In this document: piece after piece, positions 6,981-7,187 of the stretch | Layout: each line of letters starts with the position of its first letter | Numbering within the stretch: the first letter of the stretch is position 1 | Source: Bacillota bacterium | GTDB taxonomy: Bacteria > Bacillota > Clostridia > Christensenellales > QAND01 | Length of the DNA stretch: 7,187 nucleotides | Assembly (NCBI GenBank): GCA_019415425.1 | Contig: DXZF01000014.1 | Location: forward strand, 1-7,187 | Direction: 5' to 3' | The notes under the pieces: model-generated | Databases searched by the model: none | Seen by the model: only the letters and a program-made list of their open reading frames with translations | What the model was told of the DNA's origin: nothing | Program-made: the position numbers and the translations under genes

Positions 6981-7009
6981 TTGACGGCTGCGTACAACCG
7001 GCGTACGAT
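6981..7009 (+). promoter_or_regulatory. Sigma-A promoter of the dinB-type gene
   Basis: TTGACG at 6981-6986 and TACGAT at 7004-7009 are 17 bases apart, each matching five and four of six consensus positions respectively. The predicted start of transcription is near 7016, immediately next to the LexA box. Confidence 0.8.
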
Positions 7010-7016
7010 TAGATAA

Positions 7017-7028
7017 GAACATATGTTC
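7017..7028. promoter_or_regulatory. LexA (SOS) box controlling dinB
   Basis: GAACATATGTTC is a perfect 12-base palindrome. It matches the Gram-positive LexA consensus core GAACRNRYGTTY at all positions. It sits right after the -10 box and covers the expected start of transcription, where bound LexA would block the polymerase. Confidence 0.92.
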
Positions 7029-7054
7029 CTATTATGGAGAGGGAGGGATTTTGC

Positions 7055-7187
7055 ATGGCCGAACGCATCGTTCTGCACTGCGATATGAACGGGTTCTATG
7101 CATCTGTCGAATGCCTGTACCACCCCGAGCTGCGCGACCGGCCGGTGGCGGTATGCGGGGATGTGAGCAAGCGGCACGGCATCGTAC
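7055..7187 (+). CDS. dinB: Y-family DNA polymerase (Pol IV / DinB type), N-terminal fragment (runs off the right edge)
   Basis: A translesion DNA polymerase that copies damaged templates; 44 residues are visible. The sequence IVLHCDMNGFYASVECLYHP (5-24) is the first palm motif of the Y family. D10 is the first catalytic metal ligand and Y15 the probable steric-gate residue that excludes ribonucleotides. PVAVCGDVSKRHGIV (30-44) is the following conserved strand and turn, where Pol IV usually has PVAVGGDPxxRxGIV. The DMN in place of the DMD of enteric DinB is common in clostridial homologues. ATG 7055 has GGGAGGG at 7041-7047, seven bases upstream. SOS control is supported by the LexA box in the promoter. 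The little-finger domain is outside the window, so UmuC-like alternatives cannot be fully excluded. Confidence 0.92.
   Translation, partial: MAERIVLHCDMNGFYASVECLYHPELRDRPVAVCGDVSKRHGIV

Noticed and set aside
6806..7054. A CIRCE (HrcA) element, sigma-B promoter or CRISPR-like repeat in the stress-gene intergenic region
   Set aside because: No TTAGCACTC-N9-GAGTGCTAA inverted repeat, no sigma-B type boxes and no regularly spaced repeats were seen. CtsR and LexA sites explain the regulation.

Overview
The window looks like a chromosomal segment from a GC-rich member of the Firmicutes, probably the class Clostridia. The evidence is a complete ctsR-mcsA-mcsB-clpC heat-shock operon with a consensus CtsR operator, a Gram-positive type LexA (SOS) box before a Y-family DNA polymerase gene, AGGAGG-type ribosome binding sites and clostridial-style protein variants. 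No mobile element, CRISPR array, tRNA or rRNA was seen.

Layout from left to right. (1) Positions 1-1663, minus strand: a three-gene operon read right to left. It holds a short EutT-like corrinoid adenosyltransferase (1154-1663), a xylose-isomerase-like TIM-barrel protein (360-1163) and the N-terminal part of glucose-6-phosphate isomerase (pgi, running off the left edge). A sigma-A type promoter lies at 1694-1722. (2) About 1766-2479, plus strand: an unrecognised protein with one membrane segment. Its reading frame has neither a conventional start nor a sensible stop, so it is probably frameshifted or decaying. (3) A strong intrinsic terminator at 2291-2329 that closes the heat-shock operon. 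(4) Positions 2343-6805, minus strand: ctsR, mcsA, mcsB and clpC, tightly packed. The promoter and CtsR box are at 6823-6876. (5) A 249-base divergent regulatory region (6806-7054). (6) Position 7055 to the right edge, plus strand: the start of a DinB/Pol IV-type polymerase with its own promoter and a LexA box.

The heat-shock operon is a self-contained protein quality-control circuit. CtsR represses its own operon. McsB, helped by the zinc protein McsA, phosphorylates arginines on CtsR and on damaged proteins. ClpC recognises phosphoarginine through its N-domain, unfolds the tagged protein and passes it to ClpP, which is not encoded here. The dinB side of the same intergenic region should respond to DNA damage through LexA, so two stress regulons start back to back.

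The core content is mostly known biology. The points most worth a second look are the disrupted membrane-protein gene, the short EutT-like enzyme placed with pgi away from any ethanolamine genes, and a changed residue in the phosphoarginine-sensing RDxxRA motif of McsB. I did not find convincing evidence of an undescribed multi-gene system.
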